Notes: generated by a model not told the origin, from the letters alone. A stretch of DNA of 64,000 nucleotides from Phytohalomonas tamaricis (GCF_003012345.1 NZ_PVRV01000015.1:124001-188000), one strand, 5' to 3'. Counted from the first letter of the stretch, positions 16,359 to 26,212 are shown. Translations and numbers: made by a program.

Positions 16359-16517
16359 ATGGACCACTACGTTCTACTCGTAATCGCCGTGATCGCCCCA
16401 CCAGCGGCGGTCTACGCCGTGCTCGGCGTCGGCGTGCAGTTCTGGACCAATGTCGCCCTCACCTTTCTGGGCTATATCCCCGGCATCATTCATGCGCTGT
16501 ATATCGTCAACGGCTGA
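16359..16517 (+). CDS. YqaE/Pmp3-family small membrane protein (52 residues)
   Basis: Reads MDHYVLLVIAVIAPPAAVYA...VQFWTNVALTFLGYIPGIIHALYIVNG. The two hydrophobic helices separated by a short turn, the Pro pair in the first helix and the F-L-G-Y-I-P-G-I-I-H-A motif are the hallmarks of the Pmp3/YqaE proteolipid family, linked with salt and membrane-potential stress in yeast, plants and bacteria. Stand-alone gene; ribosome-binding signal weak (ACCCAGG upstream). The family assignment is firm despite the small size and fits a halotolerant host. Confidence 0.9.
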   Translation: MDHYVLLVIAVIAPPAAVYAVLGVGVQFWTNVALTFLGYIPGIIHALYIVNG

Positions 16518-16548
16518 AACGGACGGCTAACCGTCAACGCTTCAGCCG

Positions 16549-16604
16549 CTCTTCTTTTTCGTCTCTTTTCTCTCCTCTCCCTTCCCTCTTCTTTCCTCTC
16601 TTCT
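16549..16604. other. Long polypyrimidine tract between convergent genes
   Basis: Positions 16562-16604 (43 bases) contain only C and T on the plus strand, and 16549-16560 are also pure pyrimidine, with a single G at 16561 between. It fills the gap between the Pmp3 gene and the convergent antiporter gene. Confidence 0.9.
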
Positions 16605-16610
16605 GAACCA

Positions 16611-17699
16611 TTACGCCGGTGAACGCTGCTTGCGCCAGGCGCGTGCGCCAATGACGATGAGCGTTACTGCCGTCAGCGGCAGTACGTAGCCGAGCATGGC
16701 GTGGCCGAAGGTCTCGGCGGCGGGGCGGCCGGTGGAGAACAGCACCAGATAGACGGTGTAGGCGATGTAGTAGGCGAAGAACAAAAGCCCTTCCCAGCGG
16801 TTGATGCGATAGCCGGAGAAGAAGATCGGCAGGCAGGCGAGCGCTACGGCGATCATCACGGGGAAGTCAAAGGCCAGCGCCTGCGCCGAGACCGCGATGG
16901 GCGCGGGTGAAACCAGCGATGCCAGGCCCAGCACGCACAGCAGATTGAAGATACAACTGCCGACGACGTTGCCCACCGCGATGTCGCGCTCACCACGGAT
17001 GGCAGCGAGAATCGAGGTAGCCAGCTCCGGCAGTGAGGTGCCGATGGCCACCACCGTCAAACCGATTACCAGCTCCGACAGGCCGAGCGCCCGCGCCAGG
17101 CTCACCGCACCTTCCACCAGAAAGTTGGAGCCGACCACCAGTAGCACCAGCCCGACGATCAACAGCGCCGTGTCGATAAACCAAGCGTTGGCCCGGGGCG
17201 CCTGTTCTGCGTTCGTACCGTTGGCTTCCGCGCTCTGGGCCTGACCCTCTCGCCGGCTGCTGACCACCATGAATACGGTGTACGCGATGATCCCGGCAAA
17301 TAACAGTGCGCCATCCAGCCGGCCCAGTGCACCGTTCCAAGCCAGCGCAAAGGTTACTAGGCAAGCGACAATCAAAATCGGTACGTCGAGGCGGATGAGC
17401 TGACGCGATACCACGAGCGGCGCGACCAGCGCGGTCAGGCCGAGAATAAACAATACGTTGGCGATATTACTGCCGACCACGTTGCCTACCGCCAGATCAC
17501 CGCTGCCGTTGAAGGCGGCCTGGACGCTGACCGCGGTTTCCGGCGCGCTGGTGCCGAAGGCGACGACGGTCAAGCCGATGACCAGCGGCGAGATGCCGAA
17601 CCGAGCCGCCAGCTTGGCGGCGCCGCGCACCAGTACCTCAGCGCCCCCGACCAGCAGCACCAGACCGGCAATCAGATAGACGAAGGTCATCGGCGTCAT
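16611..17699 (-). CDS. Calcium/sodium:cation antiporter (CaCA family, YrbG type)
   Basis: 362 residues with two homologous membrane halves carrying the alpha repeats VAFGTSAPETAVSVQA (first half) and VAIGTSLPELATSILA (second half); the acidic residues in G-T-S-x-P-E are the cation-binding ones. The ATG at 17699 is preferred over a GTG at 17705 because GGGAGA lies six bases ahead of it. A hydrophilic loop (about 150-170) splits the halves. Inner-membrane exchanger, probably Ca2+ for Na+ or H+. Confidence 0.93.
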   Translation of the reverse strand: MTPMTFVYLIAGLVLLVGGAEVLVRGAAKLAARFGISPLVIGLTVVAFGTSAPETAVSVQAAFNGSGDLAVGNVVGSNIANVLFILGLTALVAPLVVSRQLIRLDVPILIVACLVTFALAWNGALGRLDGALLFAGIIAYTVFMVVSSRREGQAQSAEANGTNAEQAPRANAWFIDTALLIVGLVLLVVGSNFLVEGAVSLARALGLSELVIGLTVVAIGTSLPELATSILAAIRGERDIAVGNVVGSCIFNLLCVLGLASLVSPAPIAVSAQALAFDFPVMIAVALACLPIFFSGYRINRWEGLLFFAYYIAYTVYLVLFSTGRPAAETFGHAMLGYVLPLTAVTLIVIGARAWRKQRSPA

Positions 17700-17714
17700 A
17701 ATCACTCTCCCATT

Positions 17715-17746
17715 AAAAGACGCCAGGGCCGAAAGGCGCTGGCGTC
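17715..17746 (-). terminator. Intrinsic terminator after the DUF892 gene
   Basis: On the minus strand GACGCCAG pairs with CTGGCGTC across 12 bases, followed by TTTT. It separates the DUF892 gene from the antiporter gene behind it. Confidence 0.8.
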
Positions 17747-17804
17747 ATGTATGAATCTTTTCTCAACCGAACGGTTAACGCGGTTGGTCACCCATTTGAG
17801 GCGA

Positions 17805-18296
17805 TTAACCCGCCTTCTGGTTGACGTTCTGCTTGGCCAGCTCGGTGAGTTTATCGTCAGTGGCCTTCTCTTCCTGAAGCGTTTCAGCGAGCAGATTCTT
17901 GGCTTCTTCATAGCCCAACTGCCCGGCCAGCGCGGCGAGAGTGCCGTAGGCCGCGATCTCGAAGTGCTCAACCTTCTGAGCGGCACCGATCAGGCCGGCA
18001 TCAAGCACGGGGCCTTTTTCAGCCGCTTCGATCAGCTCCTGCGCTTCTTCGATCAGGCTTTCCATGGCATAGCACTTAAGGCGCTTGATGCGGATATCGG
18101 GAAGTGCATCTGCCACCTGTTCGAGCCGGTCGATCTGGCCACGCGTTTCTTCAAGGTGGGTCTTGAAGGCATCGGCCAGTTTGGGGTCGTCCGCTGCACG
18201 GGCCAGCTTCGGCAGTGCACGGGTGATCTGCTTTTCTGCACTGTTGGCTTCGGAAAGTAGACGTACGAAAAGATCTTCAGGATTCTTGATAACCAT
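17805..18296 (-). CDS. DUF892 (YciF-type) ferritin-like protein
   Basis: 163 residues; the four-helix DUF892 pattern is clear: NPEDLFVRLLSEANSAEKQITRALPKLA, then HLEETRGQIDRLEQV, then VEHFEIAAYGTLAALA. The Glu and His residues in E-x-Q, H-L-E-E-T and V-E-H-x-E are probable metal ligands. Start at ATG 18296 (GGAG seven bases before) rather than four codons earlier. Family members are stress-induced ferritin-like proteins of uncertain role. Single gene with its own terminator. Confidence 0.9.
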   Translation of the reverse strand: MVIKNPEDLFVRLLSEANSAEKQITRALPKLARAADDPKLADAFKTHLEETRGQIDRLEQVADALPDIRIKRLKCYAMESLIEEAQELIEAAEKGPVLDAGLIGAAQKVEHFEIAAYGTLAALAGQLGYEEAKNLLAETLQEEKATDDKLTELAKQNVNQKAG

Positions 18297-18427
18297 GTTG
18301 AGCTCCATCTCGATGTATCAATGTCGTATCAGCGACGTTGCCTTCTAAAAGCTAGCAGGGATTGCTGACATAACAACCTTGCACTAATACATCTTTCAGG
18401 AAAATATCAGGTAGCGAAGCGGGCTTA

Positions 18428-19363
18428 TCAGCCGCTGCGCCCCGGCCTGACCAGCGCCACGCCCACGGCGGCGACTGCCATGCCCAGCCATGCCAACGGC
18501 GGCATTTCCTCGCCAATTAGCAGCCATGACAGAAGTGCGGCACAGGGCGGGACGAGATAGAACAGTGCCGAGACGCGTGAAGCCTCGCCTCGGCGAATCA
18601 TCGCCAGCAGCAGCGAGATCGCGATCAGCGAGTTGCCGATGACCAGATAGGCGAGTGAAGCGATGACGACGCCATTGACGGTAAAGCTGAGCTGGCCGAA
18701 CACAAACGCCAGCGGTAGCGTGGTGACGAGTCCCGTCGTGTATTGAATGACATTGGACGTGACCGGGTGCTGGCTGACGCCAAAACGCTTTTCATACAGC
18801 GTCGCACTGCTCATGCCGAGCAGCGCACCCACCGCGCACACTATCCCCGCCGTGCTGGTCGCCTCGGCCTCGGCGCGGCCAAGAATCACAATCACTGCTC
18901 CGGCCAGCCCCAGCGCGAAGCCGATCCAGCGTTTGAGGCCGATCACCTCGCCGGTAATGGACGGTGCCAATAGCGCAACCAGTACCGGCTGCAGCGAGAC
19001 GATCAGCGCCACGGTGCCGGCCGAGGCGTCAAGGGCGAAGGCGCTCCACGCCAGGCCGAAGTAAAGCGTCTGGATCAAAAAGCCGATGACGATCTGATGG
19101 CCCCAGGCGGCGCGGGTCCTGGGCAGCGGCGGGCGCAGCCATACGAACAGCGGCAACAGCACCACAAGCACCAGTGCGAAGCGGGCCGCCAGCAGTAGCA
19201 TCGGATCGACATAGCCGGTAGCGATCTTGGCGATCGGAAAGCCGAGCGACCACAGCAGCAAAAATATCGCCGGGCCAGCAGAGAGCCACAGTGGCGGCCG
19301 TTCGGACTGCGCCGTGGTGGGATTGGGGGACGCAGCGCTAGCCTGCTCGGACAACTGGGACAT
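18428..19363 (-). CDS. EamA/DMT-family transporter
   Basis: 311 residues from ATG 19363 (GGAGG ten bases upstream; a TTG one codon earlier is also in frame). Ten membrane segments in two EamA repeats: FLLLWSLGFPIAKIATGYVDPMLLLAARF and SLLLAMIRRGEASRVSALFYLVPPCAALLSWLLIGEEMP. Hydrophilic N-terminal tail of about 25 residues. Export substrate unknown. Divergent from the antiporter gene at 19595. Confidence 0.9.
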   Translation of the reverse strand: MSQLSEQASAASPNPTTAQSERPPLWLSAGPAIFLLLWSLGFPIAKIATGYVDPMLLLAARFALVLVVLLPLFVWLRPPLPRTRAAWGHQIVIGFLIQTLYFGLAWSAFALDASAGTVALIVSLQPVLVALLAPSITGEVIGLKRWIGFALGLAGAVIVILGRAEAEATSTAGIVCAVGALLGMSSATLYEKRFGVSQHPVTSNVIQYTTGLVTTLPLAFVFGQLSFTVNGVVIASLAYLVIGNSLIAISLLLAMIRRGEASRVSALFYLVPPCAALLSWLLIGEEMPPLAWLGMAVAAVGVALVRPGRSG

Positions 19364-19594
19364 CAAATGCCTCCGGGGAGATTGTAGTTATTGGGCGTTA
19401 CCGGTTCGATCAGATGCTTAGCAGTTTAATTATTTTCCCATCATAGTCCTTCGGCCTTCATTGTCATCCCGCACACGGCGCATGGCCGGGGCGGCGAGAA
19501 TGGCGCCGCTGTGATAGAGTGCGCGCGGCCCGCGGCGGTACGTCAACGTTCACGCCGTCGATCGACGAAACATGCTTGCTTCTCTGGAATCCAC

Positions 19595-20983
19595 ATGAAC
19601 GCCATTGTCCTTGCCATTCTGGTCATGGTGGCGCTGAGTCTCGCTCGCGTCTCCGTGGTCTTCGCTCTGATCGTCGCCGCACTGGTCGGCGGCCTCTACA
19701 GCGGTATGTCGCTCAGCGACATCCTCGACGCTTTCAATGATGGACTGGGCAATGGCGCCCAGGTCGCGCTTTCCTACGCCACCCTCGGCGCTTTCGCCGT
19801 CGCCCTGTCGCGTTCGGGGCTGACCGAGGCGATCGCTCGCAAGCTGATTGCCCGGCTCGACGGCCACAATCATCACGATATTCATCACACCCGTACCGGC
19901 AAGTCAGTACGCTGGGCGATTCTGGGCAGCCTGCTGATTGCAGCGATCTGTTCGCAGAACCTGATTCCGGTTCACATCGCCTTCATTCCGATTCTGGTAC
20001 CACCGCTGCTGATGGCAATGGACCGGCTGCGTCTCGACCGCCGTCTGGTGGCCTGTGTAATCACCTTCGGTATCACCGCACCCTATATGCTATTGCCGGT
20101 GGGCTTCGGGGCGATCTTCTTGAACGACATTCTGCTCAGCAACCTCAACGAGGCGGGCAATGCGCTGGGGCTCAACATTACTGCCGCAATGGTGCCTCAG
20201 GCGATGGCACTGCCGATCAGCGGCATGCTGGTAGGGCTTTTGATCGCGGTGCTCATAAGCTACCGCAAGCCGCGTGACTACGCCCTGCGTACAGTCGGCG
20301 TCGGTCATCCGGCTCCCAGAGAGGCAGTCGGAAGCGAGCAGGAGCTGGAGCAGAAGGGTGCGCTCAAGCCGTTGCAGTTCGTGATTCTCGGTGTCGCTAT
20401 CGTGGCCGCCCTGACCACGCAGCTTTTGACCGATTCGATGGTATTGGGTGGGCTGCTCGGTTTCGCGATCCTCTCGCTCAGCGGCGTGTTCCGCTGGCGT
20501 GAGCAGGATGATGTGTTTACCGAGGGGATGCGGCTGATGACGCTGATCGGCTTTATCATGATCACCGCAGCGGGCTTTGCCAGCGTGATGCAGGCCACCG
20601 GCCAGATCGATACGCTGGTCGAAAGCTCGCGGTCGCTCATCGGTAATAGTCAGGCGCTGGCGGCGCTAGTGATGCTGCTGGTCGGGCTGTTCATCACCAT
20701 GGGTATCGGCTCGTCGTTCTCGACTATTCCGATCATCGCCTCGATCTACGTGCCGCTGGCGCTGGAGTTCGGCTTCTCGCCGATGGCGATCATCGCGCTG
20801 GTCGGCACCGCTGCGGCGCTCGGCGATGCCGGCTCGCCAGCCTCCGACTCGACGCTGGGGCCGACTTCGGGGCTCAACGCCGATGGCCAGCATGATCATA
20901 TCTGGGACTCGGTGGTGCCCACCTTCCTGCACTACAACATCCCGCTATTGCTGTTCGGTTGGGCCGCGGCGATGGTGCTGTAA
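19595..20983 (+). CDS. Na+/H+ antiporter-family protein (NhaC-like)
   Basis: 462 residues from ATG 19595; the frame is open upstream to 19511 but those residues are Arg-rich and hydrophilic. About 11-12 membrane segments; repeats such as [19 protein letters not shown] and [22 protein letters not shown], and the late motif [15 protein letters not shown], are typical of the Na+/H+ antiporter family related to NhaC. A hydrophilic His-rich loop (HNHHDIHHT, about 98-106) may be in the cytoplasm. Fits salt homeostasis. Confidence 0.88.
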   Translation: MNAIVLAILVMVALSLARVSVVFALIVAALVGGLYSGMSLSDILDAFNDGLGNGAQVALSYATLGAFAVALSRSGLTEAIARKLIARLDGHNHHDIHHTRTGKSVRWAILGSLLIAAICSQNLIPVHIAFIPILVPPLLMAMDRLRLDRRLVACVITFGITAPYMLLPVGFGAIFLNDILLSNLNEAGNALGLNITAAMVPQAMALPISGMLVGLLIAVLISYRKPRDYALRTVGVGHPAPREAVGSEQELEQKGALKPLQFVILGVAIVAALTTQLLTDSMVLGGLLGFAILSLSGVFRWREQDDVFTEGMRLMTLIGFIMITAAGFASVMQATGQIDTLVESSRSLIGNSQALAALVMLLVGLFITMGIGSSFSTIPIIASIYVPLALEFGFSPMAIIALVGTAAALGDAGSPASDSTLGPTSGLNADGQHDHIWDSVVPTFLHYNIPLLLFGWAAAMVL

Positions 20984-21020
20984 CCCCCTACCACACCGGC
21001 TTTTTCACCCTTTAAACGAT

Positions 21021-21051
21021 ATCGCCCAGGCGCCTTGCGCGCCTGGGCGAT
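21021..21051 (+). terminator. Strong hairpin after the antiporter gene
   Basis: ATCGCCCAGGCGC pairs perfectly over 13 bp with GCGCCTGGGCGAT around CTTGC. Only a weak T-run follows (GATGTCTT), so this may be a transcript-stabilising or partial terminator hairpin. Confidence 0.65.
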
Positions 21052-21173
21052 GATGTCTTACGTGTTGAGGGCAGACGGATAATAGTGTCGTCAGCAGACT
21101 CGCAGACCACCGCCGTTACCCTTTTTGGCACAACCTTCCAGCCCACGGCATGGCATGATTCGCCCTCAGACTT

Positions 21174-22508
21174 ATGTCTATCACCCTCCGAGACTTTCCA
21201 TCTAGTGATTTTAGGCATTTCATGAACAGGGCACTCATCAATACCGGCTGGATATTAACCGAAAAAGTTCTGTTCGCACTTGCCGGTATATTCATCAATG
21301 TTTACGTAGCCCGCTATCTGGGCCCCGAGGCATTCGGCCTGATAGGTTTTTCCATCGCGATCGTCGGTCTGATTACGCCACTGGTTAAACTCGGCAGTGA
21401 CAATATCGTCTTCAATCGACTGGCCAAGAATCAGCAAAGCGGCTTGTTGCTGTTGGAGACTTCCGCCCAGATTCGTGCGATTGCCTTTGTGATCTTCTGC
21501 ACGCTGTTGACCGCCGGCGCCTTTTTCTACTTTGAGCGAAGCCAGCAGATCGTCGTGTTTTGCATCATCGTCTGGGGCAGCTATTTCACCTCAAACGATA
21601 TTTACAGCATCTTCTTCAACTCCTCATTGAACGCCAAGTTCAATACGATAGCGCAGAACATTTCCCTGTTATTTGGTGTCGTACTGAAAATTGCCTTCAT
21701 CAAGTTGAGTGGCAATATCGTCTATTTCGCCGGCGCCAATGTGCTGCAATGGATGATTTCCTTCTTCATCAAACGCCATTTCTACCAGCGCGAAACCAAA
21801 CAGATCGAGCGCACCTACCGCAAGAAAAGTCCTCGCCATATCAAGCACCTGTTAAAGGTGGGCTTGCCGCTGGCGTTCTCCAGCCTGTCGATCGCCATCT
21901 ATACCAAGACCGATCAGATCATGCTGGGCGCGATGCTGGACGAGACCCACGTGGGCTATTACAGCGCAGCGCTGACGCTCGCGCAGGGCTGGCTATTTCT
22001 GCCCATGGCGATCATCACGTCCTATATGGTGCGTATCAACGAGGCTGCCAGACAAAACGATAGCGTGATATTCGACCGCAAGGTCCGGAAACTGTTTAGC
22101 ATGGTGTTTTTTATCACGCTGTTGCCCGCTCTGGTCATTGGCATTTTCCGTGAGCCGCTGGTCGATCTGCTTTATGGTCAGGACTACATGCCGGCCGCCT
22201 CCATATTGGCGATAACGGTGGTTTCATCGATGTTCTCTGCCATGGGTTATTCATCCTATGGCGTCATCACCGTACTTGGCGGCTACAGCTTTTTGCTCAA
22301 GAAGATGGTGGCCATCAGCCTGCTCAACATTGTGCTCAACTTCCTTCTGATTCCCCAGTTCGGCCTGGCCGGTGCCGCGATTGCCACCATGATTTCTGAA
22401 ATACTCTCTGCCTTTTTGCTCAATATCTTTTATCGCAAAGGCCGTGTATTCAGGCTTCAACTGGAAGTGTTCGCCCTTCACAAGCTGAAGGAAACCATCA
22501 AGGCATAA
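21174..22508 (+). CDS. Oligosaccharide flippase (Wzx/MATE-like)
   Basis: Up to 444 residues, 12-14 membrane segments, with the N-terminal pattern LINTGWILTEKVLFALAGIFINVYVARYLGPEAFGLIGFS of polysaccharide-biosynthesis flippases. Translation may instead start at ATG 21222, removing 16 residues, since the core fold begins just after it. It would move lipid-linked sugar chains across the inner membrane. Followed by a CapA gene, but no glycosyltransferases are nearby. Confidence 0.9.
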   Translation: MSITLRDFPSSDFRHFMNRALINTGWILTEKVLFALAGIFINVYVARYLGPEAFGLIGFSIAIVGLITPLVKLGSDNIVFNRLAKNQQSGLLLLETSAQIRAIAFVIFCTLLTAGAFFYFERSQQIVVFCIIVWGSYFTSNDIYSIFFNSSLNAKFNTIAQNISLLFGVVLKIAFIKLSGNIVYFAGANVLQWMISFFIKRHFYQRETKQIERTYRKKSPRHIKHLLKVGLPLAFSSLSIAIYTKTDQIMLGAMLDETHVGYYSAALTLAQGWLFLPMAIITSYMVRINEAARQNDSVIFDRKVRKLFSMVFFITLLPALVIGIFREPLVDLLYGQDYMPAASILAITVVSSMFSAMGYSSYGVITVLGGYSFLLKKMVAISLLNIVLNFLLIPQFGLAGAAIATMISEILSAFLLNIFYRKGRVFRLQLEVFALHKLKETIKA

Positions 22509-22531
22509 GTACCGATCAGGCCCAAAACAAG

Positions 22532-22559
22532 ACGCCATGGCGGCTAATGACCATGGCGT
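22532..22559. repeat. Hairpin between the flippase and CapA genes
   Basis: ACGCCATGG pairs with CCATGGCGT around a 10-nt loop, 24 bases after the flippase stop. An A-rich stretch (AAATAAAAAAAG) follows rather than T, so it is not a standard plus-strand terminator. Confidence 0.5.
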
Positions 22560-22633
22560 TATCAAATAAAAAAAGATGAGCTTCGTATTATCGATCTCAA
22601 GCACAACTAACTTATAAGGAAGGAAATTACTCG

Positions 22634-23785
22634 ATGGTCGAGTTCTTCGTATGTGGGGATGTGGTCAACAGACAATACGCCGGCGACCCTTTCTGTGAAG
22701 AAGGTTTGATTGAGGAAATAGCCTCTGCCGATTACGCCATCTGCAATTTTGAAGCGCCGGTGAGCGACAGCGGAAGCCCTCAGCCCAAATCGGGCCCGCA
22801 CATAGCACAGCCCGCCGGAATGGTCGCGAGTCTCCGCCAGCAGGGCTTCGATCTGCTGCTACTTGCCAACAACCACATGATGGACTTTGGCGAGCGCGCC
22901 CTGAGCGCTACCCTCAACGAAGCGCGTCGACACGAGCTTGATACCCTGGGCGCCGGCTCGGGCGTCGACGAAGCCTATCGCCCGCTGATCAAGACCTTCG
23001 GCGACACGACGATCGGCCTTGTCAACGCCTGCGAGGCCCAGTTTGGCGTACTGGATATCAACGCCTCGGCGCATCAGGCAGGCTACGCCTGGATTAACCA
23101 CAGCCTGATCGACAAGCAGATTGTCGAACTCAAGAAAGCATGCGACTTCGTTGTGGTTTTTGCCCATGCCGGGCTCGAACACTATTCGATTCCCCAGAAA
23201 GAGTGGCGCATGCGTTACAAGCACCTATGCGATCTGGGCGCGGATGTCATTGTTGGCTGCCATCCGCACGTACCCCAGGGGTATGAGCGTCATAACGACG
23301 CCGTCATTTTTTACAGCCTGGGTAATTTCTATTTCAGCTCCATGGGGAAAGCGACCGGCAAGAAGCATGCCTCCTACGCGCTGAAATTGCAGTTCGAAAA
23401 AGGCCGTCCCGTCAGCTTCACGCCGGTCTTTCATCACACTCAGGATGGTCAGGTCCGGCTTTCCACTCCAGAAGAACGAATCGACCTCGACCAGCTCAAT
23501 CGCATGCTGGAAGAAGGCTATCAGGCTCGGCACGATGCCATGAGCCTTGAGGTGTATCACAACTATATCAAGGGGAACCTGACCAATGCCCTGCTGCCCT
23601 TCCCCTGTGATGGCACCGGCAAAGGCACGCTGCGGGAAATGATCGCCACGCTACTGGGCAGGCGCAAGCACCTTAACAAGCGCGTCCTGCAGTTGCACCT
23701 GATCAGAAACGAGACCTACTACTACGTCATGCGCCACGCGCTTGAATTACTTAATGCCCAGGGCACCACGCCTCACCAGCAGTAG
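22634..23785 (+). CDS. CapA-family metallophosphatase-like protein
   Basis: 383 residues of the PGA_cap/CapA family. Seen: FFVCGDVVNRQY at the start, NFEAPVSD (about 39-46), LLLLANNHMMDFGE (N-N-H-x2-D), VVVFAHAGLEHY and VIVGCHPHVPQGYE, the conserved metal-binding blocks of the calcineurin-like fold. CapA/PgsA proteins take part in poly-gamma-glutamate or capsule formation. No N-terminal membrane anchor is seen here, unlike many members, so it is probably cytoplasmic. AAGGAAGG lies about nine bases before the ATG. Partner of the preceding flippase. Confidence 0.88.
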   Translation: MVEFFVCGDVVNRQYAGDPFCEEGLIEEIASADYAICNFEAPVSDSGSPQPKSGPHIAQPAGMVASLRQQGFDLLLLANNHMMDFGERALSATLNEARRHELDTLGAGSGVDEAYRPLIKTFGDTTIGLVNACEAQFGVLDINASAHQAGYAWINHSLIDKQIVELKKACDFVVVFAHAGLEHYSIPQKEWRMRYKHLCDLGADVIVGCHPHVPQGYERHNDAVIFYSLGNFYFSSMGKATGKKHASYALKLQFEKGRPVSFTPVFHHTQDGQVRLSTPEERIDLDQLNRMLEEGYQARHDAMSLEVYHNYIKGNLTNALLPFPCDGTGKGTLREMIATLLGRRKHLNKRVLQLHLIRNETYYYVMRHALELLNAQGTTPHQQ

Positions 23786-23840
23786 CGACTCAGGAGCACT
23801 CTTCCCATCCGCATGGCATCACCGCTGGTTATATCGGTCG

Positions 23841-23869
23841 CATGCCTGTCCGTAGCGCCGACAGGCATG
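23841..23869. terminator. Hairpin between convergent capA-like and PiT genes
   Basis: CATGCCTGTC pairs perfectly with GACAGGCATG around nine bases in the 90-base gap between the convergent genes. No T-run on either side, so bidirectional termination is inferred from position only. Confidence 0.5.
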
Positions 23870-23876
23870 GCCCGCC

Positions 23877-25517
23877 TTACAACAGCCCATCCAGAAGCAG
23901 GAAGATCACGGCGCTTAGCGCCGCTGCAACCGGCAGGGTAATCACCCAGGCTGCGGCGATCGGTTTCATCAAGGCCCAGTTGGCGTTGTGGTTGACCAGG
24001 CCGATACCCAGTACTGCACCGATCAGGATATGAGTGCTCGATACCGGAATGCCAAATATAGTGGCGATCAGCACGACACCGGCGGCAGAGAGTTCGGCGG
24101 AGAACCCCGAAGCCGGATGCATCTTGGTCAGGTTATGCCCCACCGTGGTAATGACCTCCTTGCCGATGAACCACAGCCCGGCAATCAGCGCCACACCGAA
24201 GGCAAGCATCGCGGCGGCGGGCACCGGCGCCTGTGTAGCGGCTTCGCCGGTGCGCAATACATCCATGATCGCGGCAAAAGGGCCGATAGCGTTGGCGATG
24301 TCGTTGGCACCGTGGCTGAAGGCGAAGCCGGAAGCAGTAAATACCTGCATCCAACTGAACAGCAGAAAGGTTGATTGCTCAAGTGACTTGCCCTTGAGGA
24401 TCTTGGTGAAGATAAATACCGCCATCCATACCAGCGCCGCGACCATCAACATGATCAGGATGTTATTAACCAATGACAGGCCAAGATGAAGGTTTTTCAA
24501 CCCCTTGAAGATCAGCATCGCCGAGATGATCAGCGAGCCCAGCGCGGCAATGATGGGAACGAACTTTTCCAGTGCCTGACTCGCCTGGACTGACGCACGC
24601 TGCTGCTCAATTGCGTGCAAGCGCTTGTAGAACTCCGTCTCAAGCTCGGCGGGATCATAGCTGTCCTCAGAGCGCGTTTCGGCATCGCGCACCAGCGCCG
24701 AGGTGTAATCAATTTTCTCCTGCTCATTCAGGCGTTGAATCATCTGCTTGTGCTCATTTTTGAGCTCACGCTTGTCGCGCTTGATCTGCTTGAGATGACT
24801 AATCGCCTCATCGTTATAAGTCAGCACGTTGTGCTTGATGAAGGAGTAAAGCAGATAGGAGACCACGCCACCAAGCAGCGGCGAAATGACCCAAGACAGA
24901 ACGATAGTGCCCACCTGCCCCCATTGCACCAGCGACAGCGCCTGGCCCGAGCCGACCAGCAGTATGCCGAGCATGATCGAGCTGCCGACAATACCGCCGA
25001 CGATCGAGTGGGTTGTGGAGACCGGATAGCCGCGCCGACTGGCGAACAAAAGCCATAGCGCCGCGGCGAGCAGTGCCGACATCATGATGTAGACGAAGCG
25101 CATCGGTTCGACATGCATCGCGCCGAGATCGACGATGCCCTCGCGGATCGTGCCGATGACTTCACCGCCGGCGATCATCGCCCCGCTGACCTCGAACACT
25201 GCAGCGACCAGCAGCGCCTGCTGCACCGACAGAGTGCCGGCGCCGACGCTGGTCCCGAAGGAGTTGGCAACATCGTTACCGCCGATATTGAACGCCATGA
25301 ACAGGCCGAACAGCGTCGCGATGAAGAAGATCAGCGTGTAGTTACCGTGAGTGTAATTCGTACCCCAGAAGAGAAACCCAATGACGCTGGCGGCCAGCAG
25401 CAGCGTGAAGAAAATATTGAGTTTGACGCTCTTGATCGTACCCGGTTCAGCCGTGTGCGCTGCGTTGTTGCGACCATCCATGATCATCACCGTTGTGAGC
25501 AGATGTATGTCGTTCAT
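23877..25517 (-). CDS. Inorganic phosphate transporter, PiT family
   Basis: About 546 residues. Duplicated PiT signature: [22 protein letters not shown] in the first half and [20 protein letters not shown] in the second. A charged, helical insert of some 90 residues (about 240-330, [18 protein letters not shown] onward) separates the halves, as in a known longer PiT subgroup. The ATG at 25517 is chosen for want of a better one; a GTG at 25538 and an ATG further in are alternatives, none with a clear ribosome-binding site. Low-affinity phosphate uptake with Na+ or H+. No pit accessory (DUF47) gene is adjacent. Confidence 0.93.
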   Translation of the reverse strand: MNDIHLLTTVMIMDGRNNAAHTAEPGTIKSVKLNIFFTLLLAASVIGFLFWGTNYTHGNYTLIFFIATLFGLFMAFNIGGNDVANSFGTSVGAGTLSVQQALLVAAVFEVSGAMIAGGEVIGTIREGIVDLGAMHVEPMRFVYIMMSALLAAALWLLFASRRGYPVSTTHSIVGGIVGSSIMLGILLVGSGQALSLVQWGQVGTIVLSWVISPLLGGVVSYLLYSFIKHNVLTYNDEAISHLKQIKRDKRELKNEHKQMIQRLNEQEKIDYTSALVRDAETRSEDSYDPAELETEFYKRLHAIEQQRASVQASQALEKFVPIIAALGSLIISAMLIFKGLKNLHLGLSLVNNILIMLMVAALVWMAVFIFTKILKGKSLEQSTFLLFSWMQVFTASGFAFSHGANDIANAIGPFAAIMDVLRTGEAATQAPVPAAAMLAFGVALIAGLWFIGKEVITTVGHNLTKMHPASGFSAELSAAGVVLIATIFGIPVSSTHILIGAVLGIGLVNHNANWALMKPIAAAWVITLPVAAALSAVIFLLLDGLL

Positions 25518-25565
25518 TATTGATGACTTATATGTCACGACTGTGACGTCTCAATGTCGCTTGCA

Positions 25566-25597
25566 ACGAAAACAGCCCGCCCCTCTCGGGGCAGGCC
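25566..25597 (-). terminator. Intrinsic terminator after mdaB
   Basis: On the minus strand GCCTGCCCC pairs with GGGGCGGGC around GAGA, followed by TGTTTTCG, 35 bases after the mdaB stop. Confidence 0.8.
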
Positions 25598-25630
25598 GTC
25601 TTTCAAACACAGACTAATGCTACGCGTGGA

Positions 25631-26212
25631 TCAACCAAATACAGTACGCAAGTGGGTGCTGTAGCGCTCGATGTCACGCTCGATGTTGGGCTCTTTGATC
25701 ACATCAGTGGCCAGAAACGTCGGCAGTGCTTCAAGGCCAACGAACTGCTGTGACTTATGGAACGGGAAATAGACAGCATCGACGCCCTTGCCTTCAAAAA
25801 AGTCTTCAGGGTCATCGAACGCCTGCTGCGGCGCGTTCCAGGTCAGGGACAGCATGTACTTGCGGCCCTGCAATAGACCACCGCTGCCATAGCGGCGCGA
25901 GGCATCGGAGCGCGTGCGGCCGTCACTGGCGTAGAGCGCGCCATGGCCGACCGTGAATACTTCATCAATGTACTTCTTGACGGTCCACGGTGCGCCCATC
26001 CACCAGCCCGGCATCTGATAGATGATGACATCGGCCCACAGGAATTTTTCTACTTCTTCCTTGATGTCATAGCCGTCATCAACAGTGGTTTCCTTGAGTT
26101 CGTGGCCCAGCGCGCTCAACTGCTCCACGGCAACGTCATGCAATGTAGCGTTGAAGCGACCATCGGAATGCGCGAACTGTTTCTTGCCGTTGATCAGTAA
26201 AATCTTGCTCAT
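25631..26212 (-). CDS. mdaB: NAD(P)H:quinone reductase MdaB
   Basis: 193-residue flavodoxin-fold protein. Begins MSKILLINGKKQFAHSDGRFN; the QMPGWWMGAPWTVKKYIDEVF block (about 65-85) and LSLTWNAPQQAFD are characteristic of MdaB, an FAD enzyme reducing quinones by two electrons and protecting against oxidative stress. Divergent from a LysR gene 100 bases away, the usual arrangement for LysR control of a quinone reductase. Confidence 0.9.
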   Translation of the reverse strand: MSKILLINGKKQFAHSDGRFNATLHDVAVEQLSALGHELKETTVDDGYDIKEEVEKFLWADVIIYQMPGWWMGAPWTVKKYIDEVFTVGHGALYASDGRTRSDASRRYGSGGLLQGRKYMLSLTWNAPQQAFDDPEDFFEGKGVDAVYFPFHKSQQFVGLEALPTFLATDVIKEPNIERDIERYSTHLRTVFG

